A DNA stretch of 64,000 bases from Acidimicrobiia bacterium (lineage in GTDB: Bacteria > Actinomycetota > Acidimicrobiia > Spongiisociales > ZC4RG35), in the NCBI GenBank assembly GCA_026002975.1, contig BPGJ01000002.1:124001-188000 (forward strand), written 5' to 3'. Position 1 is the stretch's first letter, and each line of letters starts with the position of its first letter. Below, piece after piece: positions 27,618-34,930 of this stretch. The notes under the pieces are model-generated. The model saw nothing but the letters and a program-made list of their open reading frames with translations, was not told where the DNA came from and made no database searches. A program made the translations under genes and the position numbers.

Positions 27618-28399
27618 TGCTGACCACCAAAACCGATTTCCTGACCATCGCCGAGGTGAACCCACCCGAGCTGCCCGACATGAGCCACCTCCGGCTCGAC
27701 GGCGCCTGGGATCATGTGCTGATCACCGACAACGTGTTCGGCAAGATCCGGGTGTCCCCCTACGCCTACGCGGCGCGGATCACCCACGACGTCCCCCGGG
27801 TGCATCCCACCGTGGTGGTCTCCACCCGGGACAGGAACATCCTGGCCATCGAGTCGGAGGTGCGGGGAGCCATCGGCAACGGGGTGGACTCGTTTCTGGT
27901 GGTGATCGGCGACACCATGCCCGCGGTCGACCATCTGGCCGACCACTACGAGATCGTCGAGCATCTGCGCAGCCTCCAGGACCGGCTTCCCACCTTCGAA
28001 GTCGGTATGCCCACCCGTTTCCGTCGGTGGCAGTTCGACAAACGGGTGGATGCGGGCGCCCAGTTCTTCGTCGCCGGACCGGTCCTCGACCCGTCGACCG
28101 TGGAACCGAATCTGGGGAAGCTGGCGCTCACCCCGGACGATCCGCCCGTCTACCTGGCGGTCATGCCTCCCTTCAGCCCGTCTTGGGTGGCCAAGGCGGA
28201 GGGATGGGGGGCGGTTCCCTGCTCCGCCGAGATGAAGCGGGTGCTGGGCATGGTGCCCAAACCGGAGCGTAGGAGGTGGGCGTGGCGGCAGGTGGACGAG
28301 ATCCGCCGACGGGCGGAACGAGCCGGCGCCGCCGGCATCGTGCTGATGGGCCTGTCCTTCCAAACCCTGGTCGGAGAGGCGGTTCTCATGTTCGGTTGA
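27617..28399 (+). CDS. methylenetetrahydrofolate reductase family protein (short form)
   Basis: The 260-residue TIM-barrel protein resembles MetF: D-N-V-F-G-K-I-R-V-S-P near 39-49, a T-R-D-R-N segment near 74-78, G-V-D-S-F-L-V-V-I-G-D-T near 94-105 and F-V-A-G-P-V-L-D near 152-159. It is about 30 residues shorter than typical MetF. Its ATG overlaps the metH stop (TGATG), so it should supply methyl-THF to MetH under the same SAM riboswitch. Short actinobacterial MTHFRs that may lack flavin are known, and this could be one; a different folate enzyme cannot be excluded. It converges on arsR with a 14-nt overlap. Confidence 0.75.
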   Translation: MLTTKTDFLTIAEVNPPELPDMSHLRLDGAWDHVLITDNVFGKIRVSPYAYAARITHDVPRVHPTVVVSTRDRNILAIESEVRGAIGNGVDSFLVVIGDTMPAVDHLADHYEIVEHLRSLQDRLPTFEVGMPTRFRRWQFDKRVDAGAQFFVAGPVLDPSTVEPNLGKLALTPDDPPVYLAVMPPFSPSWVAKAEGWGAVPCSAEMKRVLGMVPKPERRRWAWRQVDEIRRRAERAGAAGIVLMGLSFQTLVGEAVLMFG

Positions 28400-28697
28400 T
28401 CCGTCGCTCGAGCTCCTCGCAGATCCGCATGAGCGCGTCGGTTCGCAGCCTGTAGTAGGTCCAGCGGCCGCGTTGTTCGGCGTCTACCAGCCCGGCCCGG
28501 CTCAGCCGTTGCATGTGGTGGCTCACCGTAGGCTGGCTGAGTCCCAGGGGTTCGGTGAGGTGACAGACGCACAGGCCTTCGTCCCCGGCATCGGCCAGCA
28601 TCGACAGGATCCGGAGGCGCGCCGGGTCGGCGACCGCCTTGAGGCGGCGGGCGATCTCCTCGACTCGCAGGTCTTCTGTCTGGCCCTTTACCGACAT
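28386..28697 (-). CDS. arsR: ArsR family transcriptional repressor
   Basis: The 103-residue winged-helix protein has A-D-P-A-R-L-R-I-L-S near 24-33, the metal-site motif G-L-C-V-C-H-L near 43-49 (the ELCVCDL form of arsenic-sensing ArsR), and the recognition helix S-Q-P-T-V-S-H-H-M near 57-65. The two cysteines of C-V-C suit trivalent arsenic binding. I chose the ATG at 28697 because upstream in-frame ATGs lie within the operators. It is divergent from arsI across two inverted repeats and probably represses both genes. Confidence 0.88.
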   Translation of the reverse strand: MSVKGQTEDLRVEEIARRLKAVADPARLRILSMLADAGDEGLCVCHLTEPLGLSQPTVSHHMQRLSRAGLVDAEQRGRWTYYRLRTDALMRICEELERRINRT

Positions 28698-28705
28698 CCA
28701 TCCAC

Positions 28706-28757
28706 ATATTGACATACGTCGATGTTTAAGCCAACATATATCGACATCCATCGATAT
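28706..28757. promoter_or_regulatory. two ArsR-type operators between arsR and arsI
   Basis: ATATCGA-N6-TCGATAT (28738-28757) is a perfect inverted repeat of the ArsR class. ATATTGA-N6-TCGATGT (28706-28725) is an imperfect copy, 32 bp away centre to centre (three helical turns). They occupy the promoter region of both divergent genes. Confidence 0.75.
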
Positions 28758-28771
28758 GAGGAGGTGTCCGG

Positions 28772-29158
28772 ATGGCACGGGTACAGCTCGCCCTCAGGGT
28801 CTCGGATCTAGATCGGGCGGTCGAGTTCTACTCGAGGTTGTTCTCGACCCCACCGGCCAAGGTTCGGCCGGGGTACGCCAACTTCGCGATCGACCAACCG
28901 CCCCTCAAGCTGGTGCTGATCGAGGCGAAGGAGGGCGGGGTCCTCGATCACCTGGGGGTGGAGGTCGATTCGGTCGATCAGGTCGTGGACGCCTCCCGGG
29001 AATTCGAAGCATCGGGGCTTCCCACCCGGCGGGAGGAGGAGGTGGAGTGCTGCTATGCCCGTCAGGACAAGGTGTGGGTGTCCGATCCCGACGGGATCCC
29101 CTGGGAGTGGTACACCGTGCTGGGTGACTCAGACCGGCTGGAACCCGCCTGCTGCTGA
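28772..29158 (+). CDS. arsI: ArsI-like C-As lyase (CadI/VOC family)
   Basis: A 128-residue vicinal-oxygen-chelate protein: L-A-L-R-V-S-D-L-D-R-A-V-E-F-Y near 6-20, L-D-H-L-G-V-E-V near 58-65 (metal His), a vicinal cysteine pair in V-E-C-C-Y-A near 91-96, D-G-I-P-W-E-W-Y near 108-115 (metal Glu), and a C-terminal Cys-Cys. The C-C pair in the Y-A-x-Q-D-K-V-W-V context is the arsenic-binding feature of ArsI, which breaks the carbon-arsenic bond of methylarsenite; CadI is the closest alternative. A good Shine-Dalgarno (GAGGAGGTG) precedes the ATG. It pairs with the divergent arsR. Confidence 0.82.
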   Translation: MARVQLALRVSDLDRAVEFYSRLFSTPPAKVRPGYANFAIDQPPLKLVLIEAKEGGVLDHLGVEVDSVDQVVDASREFEASGLPTRREEEVECCYARQDKVWVSDPDGIPWEWYTVLGDSDRLEPACC

Positions 29159-29161
29159 GGT

Positions 29162-30002
29162 TCACACCGACCCGACCGCCGCGAGGGATTCGATCAGGAC
29201 CCTCGCCCCCCTCGGCGAGAAAGTCGGTGACCGTGACCTCCACCACCACGGTTCCGGCATAGCCGTGCTCCCGCGCCTCCCGGAGGAACCTCCCCCACCC
29301 GGTCTCCGGCCTTCGGGGAGGGCGATGATCGCTGTCGCTCACCTCGTGACAATGGATGTGGGCTATCCGCGACCAGAGGCCGGGGCCGGGATCGAGGGAG
29401 TATCCCCATCGCCGGTGGTTCAACACCGCGTGTCCGACGTCCCAGCAGACGTCGATCTCTGCCCGGGTCGCCAACAGCTCCAGCTCCTCGGGCCGGTCCC
29501 CCACCCGGTGGAGGACCTCCCCTGGGGCCGGAGAGACTTGCAACTCCGCCACCACACGAACCTCCGGCGCCCGGACCGCACACTATTCCCGGAGCCACGA
29601 AAAGAACGCAACCGATCTGGCGAACAGGGTTTCCCGGGCAGGTGGAGGGCCCGCCGCCGCCGGGTCGAGGTTGACCACGGTCTCCCCCTGGTCCGCCGCG
29701 ATGGCGGCGGCCAACGAGAGGAAGCGGAGGTGCGCCCGTCCCGGTGGCCCATCCGGACCTTCGAAATGAGCAGGGTTGGCCGGTGTGCCCTCGGTGTAGG
29801 GGTGGAGAGAGACCATCAGTCCTGCCTGCCGGCACCGTCGAGCCCAGGCTGCGACTCGACCGAGCGACGAATCCAGACCCAGGGGTATCTCGACGGCCTC
29901 CACTCCGAGTTCCCGCAGACCGGCCAACGGATCGGATCGGCCGATCAGCAGGCCGAGGTTCTCCGCGTCGTCGGGACCCAACTTCAGGCCGAGCCGCACC
30001 AC
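29162..30002 (-). pseudogene. sugar phosphate isomerase/epimerase-like TIM barrel, broken
   Basis: The frame from GTG 30002 (V-V-R-L-G-L-K-L-G) reads like a xylose-isomerase-like/AP-endonuclease-2 protein: V-E-A-V-E-I-P-L-G, Q-A-G-L-M-V-S-L-H-P. It meets an in-frame TAG at 29583-29585. The same frame continues with V-V-A-E-L-Q-V-S-P, E-I-D-V-C-W-D-V-G-H-A and I-H-C-H-E-V-S. Near the end a 6-C run (29206-29211) shifts the frame; with five C it would end R-V-L-I-E-S-L-A-A-V-G-S-V at 29162. Two independent lesions suggest real decay, or two sequence errors. The substrate is unknown. Confidence 0.7.
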
Positions 30003-30051
30003 CCCACAACCTAACCGATCGAGTCGCGGCCTCACCGGGGCCGCGCTCGCC

Positions 30052-30151
30052 GCCTCTAGCATCCCCTGTCCATGACGGAGCTGCAGGGTTCGATCCCGGG
30101 GGGCGGTCAAATGCCCGGGAAGACCACCGGCTGATCACCGGGGCGACCTGG
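30052..30151 (+). repeat. truncated copy of the promoter and 5' end of the coxL-like gene
   Basis: About 100 bp here match 36002-36104 at roughly 80-85%: the TAGCAT/TACCAT box, the ATG and M-T-E-L-Q-G-S-I, then the reading degrades (stop after 20 codons). The full gene lies at 36023. The two copies are direct repeats bracketing a 5.9-kb segment rich in mobile-element debris, so this is the scar of a duplication or insertion. Confidence 0.8.
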
Positions 30152-30200
30152 TATTGGGTGATACGACGCTACATTCTGGAGCACCTCGGAATGCAACAAT

Positions 30201-30218
30201 GTGGGCATGCATGCCCAC
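30201..30218. promoter_or_regulatory. perfect 18-bp palindrome
   Basis: GTGGGCATGCATGCCCAC is a perfect palindrome about 100 bp upstream of the membrane protein at 30318. It could be an operator for a dimeric regulator or a recombination site; no regulator gene is adjacent. Confidence 0.4.
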
Positions 30219-30317
30219 TATGTGGTGTGGTCAAATCTGGACAAGTGGGATCAGACGCCGTAGCCGAGGTTCGACCTTCGGAGAGTTTGTGGCCCAAGGA
30301 GTCAGTGGGAGTCTGAT

Positions 30318-30644
30318 GTGCGCAAACAGGTAACGATCGAAGGGGTGCTTGTCGGGTCCTTACTCGTCGCTACCGGTATTACGATCTTCGTAGCACCAGG
30401 CATGCCATCCGAACGACCGTGGTTGGCTGTGTTAGCGCTGGTTGCCGGGATGGCAGGGATCGCAGGCCTAATGCAGCGAATACGAGGCAACCAACGGCTT
30501 GCGGGACTTCTTTATTGCATCGCTGCGTTCGCTCCGAATGGCCTCTATCTGATCAACATCGTCGTCTTCGCGGTGGGGATAGCTGCGATCGCAGGCATAT
30601 CGATTGACAACGGTGGTGCAAGCCATCCAGTACAGAATCCCTGA
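30318..30644 (+). CDS. small membrane protein, unknown function
   Basis: A 108-residue protein with about four hydrophobic segments (8-26, 35-52, 60-80 and 80-96), short loops and a polar tail. The base composition is less GC-rich than in the flanking core genes. The GTG at 30318 has only a weak ribosome site (GGGAG). No family recognised. It lies in the accessory segment between the coxL fragment and the IS3 element. Confidence 0.5.
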   Translation: MRKQVTIEGVLVGSLLVATGITIFVAPGMPSERPWLAVLALVAGMAGIAGLMQRIRGNQRLAGLLYCIAAFAPNGLYLINIVVFAVGIAAIAGISIDNGGASHPVQNP

Positions 30645-30850
30645 GCCTCCGGCATTGAGCTCAAAGCCAAACACGGCATCGGCCCGTGTGTATTGCTGAG
30701 CTGGGTAAGCCTGGCTGCGAGAAACAGGAGACATCGCGAATCCGTGGGGTGGAGCCTTTGACCTGGAGTCTTGAAATGCTCTGAGGTGAGGTGAGACCCC
30801 ACCAGACTCGGCGCTGAAGCACATCCGAGTGTCAAGGAGGGGTCCGGCGC
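30645..30850. other. no gene seen; left flank of the IS3 element
   Basis: I find no supported gene or RNA. The final bases GGGGTCCGGCGC then CTGA are the target site of the IS3 insertion. This stretch could be the left end of the ISL3-like element whose coding remnant lies just beyond the IS. Confidence 0.4.
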
Positions 30851-30914
30851 CTGATGACGTGAGCCCCGGATAGTGGTCCACCTGTTGTGGGAGTCCGACC
30901 AGGAGAATGGGAGG

Positions 30915-31202
30915 ATGACCACTGTGAAGCGACATCGACACACTCCTGAGCAGGCGGTCCGGAAGCTCCGCGAGGGCGAACGGATGCTGAACGAGGGCGG
31001 GGATTTGGTCGAGGTGTTGCGGCATCTCGAGGTTTCCGAATCGACGTGGAACCGGTGGCGGCACCGGTACGGCGGCATGGATGTGTCCCAGGCGAAGCGG
31101 CTCAAGGAACTCGAGGTGGAGAACGCCCGGCTGAAGAAGCTGTTGGCCGAGGCCGAGTTGGACAAGGCCATGTTGAAGGAGCTGGCCGAGGGAAAATGGT
31201 GA
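30915..31202 (+). CDS. IS3 transposase OrfA (helix-turn-helix)
   Basis: A 95-residue protein with a helix-turn-helix (L-E-V-S-E-S-T-W-N-R-W about 38-48) and a leucine-zipper-like helix (L-K-E-L-E-V-E-N-A-R-L-K-K-L-L near 61-75), the layout of IS3-family OrfA, which binds the terminal repeats. It ends at 31202, overlapping the ATG of orfB at 31196. The run GGGAAAATGG at the junction would allow -1 frameshifting to an OrfAB fusion. Confidence 0.9.
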   Translation: MTTVKRHRHTPEQAVRKLREGERMLNEGGDLVEVLRHLEVSESTWNRWRHRYGGMDVSQAKRLKELEVENARLKKLLAEAELDKAMLKELAEGKW

Positions 31203-32053
31203 CCCCGGACCGTCGCCGGAGAGCGGTCGTCGTTCTGCAGGAGCGGTTCGGGGTGTCCGAGCGCAGGGCGTGCCGAGTGGTGGGTCAGCATCGGTCGACC
31301 CAGCGGCGACCTCCCCGGCCGATGCCGGCCGAAGACGCCAAGCTGCGGCGTCGCCTCCGGGAGTTCGCTCGTCGGCATCCTCGTCTGGGGTGGCGCAAGG
31401 CTCATGACGTGGTGCGGCGGGAGGGGTTCGTGGTGAACCACAAGCGGCTGCGGCGTCTGTGGCGGGAGGAGGGCCTGAGGCGGCCTGCGCCACGGCGGGT
31501 GAAGAAGCGACGCCCCGGCAGCTCCGACGGTGCGTTCGGGCGAGCCGAGCATCCGAATCATGTGTGGGCGTTGGACTTCCAGTTCGACGAGACCTCCGAC
31601 CAGCGCCGCTTGAAGCTGCTCAACGTCGTCGACGAACACACCCGTCAAGCGCTCGCCATGGACGTCGACCGTTCGATCGGCGCCGACCAGGTGGTCGCGG
31701 TGATCGAACGGCTCGTCGCCGAACGGGGCGCCCCCCGGTTCCTGCGGATGGACAACGGCCCCGAACTGATCGCCTGGGCACTGCGGGACTGGTGCCGGCT
31801 CTCGGAGCTCGGCACCATCTACATCGAACCCGGCTCGCCGTGGGAGAACCCCTGGATCGAATCGTTCAACGGTCGGGTCCGCGACGAGCTGTTGAACATC
31901 ACCGAGTTCGGCTCGCTCACCGAAGCCCGAGTGATCGTCGAAGACTGGAGGAACGAATACAACACCTGGCGACCCCACAGCAGCCTCGGTGGGCTCACCC
32001 CCGCCGAGTACGCTGCCCAATGCACACACCAACACCAGCCGGACCACCCATAA
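31196..32053 (+). CDS. IS3 transposase OrfB (DDE integrase core)
   Basis: The 285-residue protein has an N-terminal HTH_21 segment (H-P-R-L-G-W-R-K-A-H near 63-72), then the DDE core: first Asp in W-A-L-D-F-Q-F near 120-126, second in R-M-D-N-G-P-E-L near 183-190, third in P-W-E-N-P-W-I-E-S-F-N-G near 213-224. The C terminus has Y-N-T-W-R-P-H-S-S-L-G-G-L-T-P. These residues are those of an active IS3-family transposase. It may be made alone or as OrfAB by frameshifting. Confidence 0.92.
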   Translation: MVTPDRRRRAVVVLQERFGVSERRACRVVGQHRSTQRRPPRPMPAEDAKLRRRLREFARRHPRLGWRKAHDVVRREGFVVNHKRLRRLWREEGLRRPAPRRVKKRRPGSSDGAFGRAEHPNHVWALDFQFDETSDQRRLKLLNVVDEHTRQALAMDVDRSIGADQVVAVIERLVAERGAPRFLRMDNGPELIAWALRDWCRLSELGTIYIEPGSPWENPWIESFNGRVRDELLNITEFGSLTEARVIVEDWRNEYNTWRPHSSLGGLTPAEYAAQCTHQHQPDHP

Positions 32054-32090
32054 CGGCTGGACCACTCAACGGGGCCCCGTCACTGACAGT

Positions 32091-32363
32091 ATGAACATCA
32101 GTTTGCATCTGCGTCGTCTTCGGGTGGTGGAGGTGGTGGAGGACACCGTGGAGCGTCTGGTGGTGGCGGTTCAGGATCTGCGGACGGTGGTCCGCTGCCC
32201 GCACTGTCGCTTCCACCTCTCGGGTGGGTGAGCAGCGTCAGGTGAGGGTGTATGGGGGTCGGGGCCTACCATGCTGGTGCGGCTGCGGCGCCGCTTCTGG
32301 TGTCGTCACTGTGGGGAGCGGCATACCGAGCCTCCTGAGATTCGAGGCAAGGTGACCTGCTGA
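32091..32363 (+). pseudogene. ISL3-family transposase N-terminal remnant
   Basis: The first frame (32091-32231) reads L-R-R-L-R-V-V-E-V-V-E-D-T-V and V-R-C-P-H-C-R-F. After a frameshift, L-R-R-R-F-W-C-R-H-C-G-E-R-H follows up to a stop at 32363. The two C-P-H-C and C-R-H-C zinc-ribbon pairs are the N-terminal domain of ISL3 transposases. The DDE part is absent. The IS3 element is inserted just upstream. Confidence 0.7.
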
Positions 32364-32484
32364 TCATCTACACTCGGTAGACCATAGGGGTGAACCCCAA
32401 GACGTCCCGCCGTCCCGCCGGTCTCGCAGAGTGCCCGTTCAGGTCCATCTTCTCCGGCGTGACTGTCTAGGCCAGATCCAAGGC

Positions 32485-33114
32485 TCACGGACTAAGAAGC
32501 GTCCCGATCGCTTGGAATGCGCATTCGTTGTACACGTCGGCCTCCTCAGCCGTGAGGCTCGCAACGTCACGCGCCTTCCTCGTGTCGATTCCGCGATCGG
32601 TAAGGCAGTTGCCAACCGTCAATTCGAATTGCTTGCGCTGCTCGCTAGTGAAGCGATGGGAAGCCATATACGTGTCAGCCGATCGGGCTGCTAGGCGGTC
32701 GAAACAAGCTGCTCGCTGCATCTCAGCCATGTCGGCTGAGGCTTCGTCCGGCCCGCTCGTAGATATGGTCCAGCCCAGATAGGGAATGAATTCCGTCAAT
32801 TCTGCCGCGAAGCCGGCTTCTCTCACACACTCGACTACCGCCAGGAGCCGTTGCTTCATCTCTTCATGGGTGACTTCGCCGTCCTGGAGGACCGACGCCT
32901 CTCCAAGCGTGATGGCATCCCGGGTGAGGCTCACATCGTTGGACACAGCTCGTACTGACACCGGCCCCGCGCCAAAACCCCCCGTCGCTGCCTCAGCTGC
33001 GCTGAACACGACAAATCCAACAACGGTAGCTACTACCAGAGCGGCAATCGGCACCGTGGGAAAACGCATCCTTGATAGTCGGCGACTGTAGCGAGACCAG
33101 CCTTTACGAATCAC
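32485..33114 (-). CDS. exported or membrane-anchored protein, unknown function
   Basis: A 209-residue protein with one N-terminal transmembrane helix or uncleaved signal (about 20-42) and a soluble extracellular part containing four cysteines (C-V-R-E-A-G, A-A-C-F-D-R-L, G-N-C-L-T-D-R-G, Y-N-E-C-A-F). The GTG start has a strong Shine-Dalgarno (AAGGAGGAG). No family recognised; repeated C-x-x-x-R/D-x-G motifs resemble many actinobacterial secreted hypotheticals. It follows the secreted protein at 33154-33588 by 39 nt on the same strand and may be in its operon. Lower GC than the core genes. Confidence 0.65.
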   Translation of the reverse strand: MIRKGWSRYSRRLSRMRFPTVPIAALVVATVVGFVVFSAAEAATGGFGAGPVSVRAVSNDVSLTRDAITLGEASVLQDGEVTHEEMKQRLLAVVECVREAGFAAELTEFIPYLGWTISTSGPDEASADMAEMQRAACFDRLAARSADTYMASHRFTSEQRKQFELTVGNCLTDRGIDTRKARDVASLTAEEADVYNECAFQAIGTLLSP

Positions 33115-33153
33115 CGGCTCCTCCTTCGCGACGGCGGGCTGATGCTTTCCGGG

Positions 33154-33588
33154 CTACCGATAGCAATCTCCCGCATGGTCAAGCTTCCATCCATACCAGA
33201 CTCCGTCGCGATATATGTCGTGATCGGTCCAGTCGAGATGAAGAGCAGGCGTGATTTGTCCCGTATTGAATGCATACAGATTCGTCCGCGTATATACAGT
33301 CGTCTTACACTGCCAAGTGGTCGCATCCGACCATCGAACTTTAACTTGCACCCCCGGCCCGCAGACGCTCCTGTCTTCTTCAGCGATCGAAGTGACTCCG
33401 GCAGCATAAGCATACTTTCCCGGGTCATAGTATTCATTCGCGCCCCACCAGCCGCAGTACGTGCCATCGTAGAAATACGCATTGGACTCATTGTGGGCTA
33501 ATGCAGGCAACCCCCCAAGAATAAGCCCCAGTATGATGGCGACTAGTATGGATGATCGAAAGGACCAGGAGACCCGTCGACCCCCCAC
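33154..33588 (-). CDS. secreted protein, unknown function
   Basis: With the GTG at 33588 the protein is 144 residues: a signal peptide (hydrophobic core L-V-A-I-I-L-G-L-I-L-G near 14-24, cleavage after P-A-L-A) and a mature domain rich in Tyr, Trp and Asp with three Cys (Y-C-G-W-W-G, S-V-C-G-P-G, W-Q-C-K-T). The frame is open further upstream to 33687 but that part has no signal-peptide character. The mature part resembles short secreted actinobacterial proteins with H-x-D-W and Y-G-W patterns, but no named family. It shares the strand and probably the transcript with the next gene. Confidence 0.6.
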   Translation of the reverse strand: MGGRRVSWSFRSSILVAIILGLILGGLPALAHNESNAYFYDGTYCGWWGANEYYDPGKYAYAAGVTSIAEEDRSVCGPGVQVKVRWSDATTWQCKTTVYTRTNLYAFNTGQITPALHLDWTDHDIYRDGVWYGWKLDHAGDCYR

Positions 33589-33831
33589 GAAAACCTCGAC
33601 CAGAGGGCAGGCAACGTCGCGCTCGTGAACTCTGGATGGCCCCATGTAGCTAGGGCGAACCACTCCGGACCTCCACTCCCGGTCCAATCAGACACACTAC
33701 ACACACACACACGTTGTCAACCGATGTGGTGGAGGCTTGCCGCCTTCATCGATCGCTGATCGTCACCTTCGAGAGGTGGGAGCAACGTCGAGAGCTCCTC
33801 CGGCTTCACGCCCCTGACCGATGATCCGTTC

Positions 33832-33978
33832 TCATCCCGGCCAACCCCAGGCGTCCTTGTCGGCGTCGGCCCTCGATGGTGGCCTCTTCGGGTATCTCCG
33901 ATCGGCGCGCTTCCGGGTCAGGAAGGCGATCAGGGCGAGGATCGCAAAGAACACCAACGACGCGATCAGGGTCTCCAC
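33832..33978 (-). CDS. 48-residue single-helix membrane protein (paralogue A)
   Basis: GTG 33978 starts a frame of 48 residues: one transmembrane helix (L-I-A-S-L-V-F-F-A-I-L-A-L-I-A-F-L, residues 4-20) followed by a basic tail. The first ~23 residues and about 60 nt of upstream DNA are repeated at 35834-35943, where a different tail follows. GGGGAG lies upstream as a possible ribosome site. Function unknown. Confidence 0.5.
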   Translation of the reverse strand: METLIASLVFFAILALIAFLTRKRADRRYPKRPPSRADADKDAWGWPG

Positions 33979-34020
33979 TCAGTCACTCCCCGTCCGGAAT
34001 CCGCTGACGACTCTAGCCCG
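33911..34020. repeat. direct repeat, left copy (110 bp)
   Basis: About 90% identical, without gaps, to 35834-35943. On the minus strand it carries a TAGAGT box, a ribosome site and the first ~23 codons of a small membrane protein. The copies are 1.9 kb apart. Confidence 0.85.
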
Positions 34021-34046
34021 TGTGACCCACGTTTCGACCGGACGGT

Positions 34047-34400
34047 TCAGTGGGTGATGATGTCATTGGGGTTCCATCCTTTCTGGGCGAATCGGTGGGG
34101 TTGGTTGGTGTAGTGGATGGCGGCGGGTGGTCGTCCTCGGGTGCGGTAGCCGGGGTGGGGTGGTTCGTAGTTGTAGAACCGCAGCCAAGCTTGCCGGTCG
34201 GCGTCGACGTCGTTGGCGGTTTGGTAGAACCGGTAGCGGAACGCGGTCCGTTAGTGCTGATCCCGGCAGGTGCCTTGGAAGTCTTCCACGAAGGCGTTGA
34301 GGTCGGGGGGTCGTGGTGGGAGCTGGTGGCGGTGGATCCCGAGACGTTCACGGGCGGCGCGGATGGCGGCTTTGAACTCGGGGCCGCCGTCGACGGTGAC
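34047..34400 (-). pseudogene. integrase-core transposase remnant (IS481-like)
   Basis: On the minus strand: T-V-D-G-G-P-E-F-K-A-A near 34370, L-G-I-H-R-H-Q-L-P-P-R-P-P-D-L-N-A-F-V-E, then an in-frame TAA (34251-34253), then W-L-R-F-Y-N-Y-E-P-P-H-P-G-Y-R-T-R-G and a stop at 34047. This is the C-terminal half of an rve-type DDE transposase with the second Asp and the Glu region; the N-terminal half is missing. Clearly inactive. Confidence 0.75.
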
Positions 34401-34556
34401 CTGTCTGATGGTGAGACCAGCTCCGCTGCCTCCTCCACACCGGCGGCGCCACCTGGCCCAACCGGCCCACACCACCCCGCATCCGAACCCGCCCATCCCT
34501 ACTCGGATGAGAAGAGCCGCCATACTACCCCTCTTGGGATTGCGGATACCGATGGC

Positions 34557-34930
34557 CTATCGACCCCATTTGCGGCTGGCTTCGACGAGGAACCAGAAGT
34601 CGACGCTTTCCTGGCCACGGTCGACGTGTAAGTTCCAGCATCCGCTTTGCGGGAAGGTGTAGGCCAAAGCCCATTCATCGCCGGGTCGGTCGTAGTTGGA
34701 CTCGTGGGTCCCCTTTGGGTGGGTCCGCCGGATGGCCAGGATGGTTCAACGCTCGTACCGTTCTCGTGGATGGCCGAGATGGTGAATTCCCCTGATCCGG
34801 TCACGCGGAAGACCATCTTTACCTCAGCTCCTACCTCGAACGGTGGTTGCGCCCAGAGCAGCGCCCATGCGTCGCCCGATCCGACGTCGTCCCGAGCGTT
34901 TCGGGGAGCCGATCGGGTGTCGTCGGCGAG
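34557..34930 (-). pseudogene. fragment of a secreted protein, frameshifted
   Basis: A first frame reads W-A-Q-P-P-F-E-V-G-A-E-V-K-M-V-F-R and G-S-G-E-F-T-I-S-A-I. After a shift near 34735-34750 another frame reads E-W-A-L-A-Y-T-F-P-Q-S-G-C-W-N-L-H-V and ends V-E-A-S-R-K-W-G-R at 34557. The F-P-x-x-G-C-W pattern is common near the C terminus of actinobacterial exported proteins of unknown function. It has no start and overlaps the tail of the lipoprotein frame, so it is debris. Confidence 0.5.

Larger units (their letters stand above)
30855..32082 (+). mobile_element. IS3-family insertion sequence, complete (IS407-group-like)
   Basis: About 1.23 kb with two overlapping frames (orfA, orfB). 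The terminal inverted repeats start TGACG-G-GCCCCG and share AGTGGTCCA: the left end is at 30855 and the right end, on the opposite strand, starts at 32082. The ends are TG...CA as in IS3. The flanks show a 4-bp direct repeat CTGA (30851-30854 and 32083-32086), the target duplication size of the IS407 subgroup. Both genes look intact, so the element may be active. It sits 8 bp before the start of an ISL3-like transposase remnant. Confidence 0.88.

Noticed and set aside
28905..29260. Minus frame extending into arsI as the C-terminal end of the isomerase
   Set aside because: The conserved reading leaves this frame at the C run 29206-29211; the extension is antisense to arsI.
33690..33720. AC-repeat tract as possible CRISPR or Z-DNA element
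   Set aside because: Only a short simple repeat (about 12 bp of alternating AC); no spacers or second unit.
34251..34523. Frame beginning M-A-A-L-L-I as a small gene of its own
   Set aside because: Only its C-terminal half matches a transposase and it ends at a stop inside the domain; it is part of a remnant.
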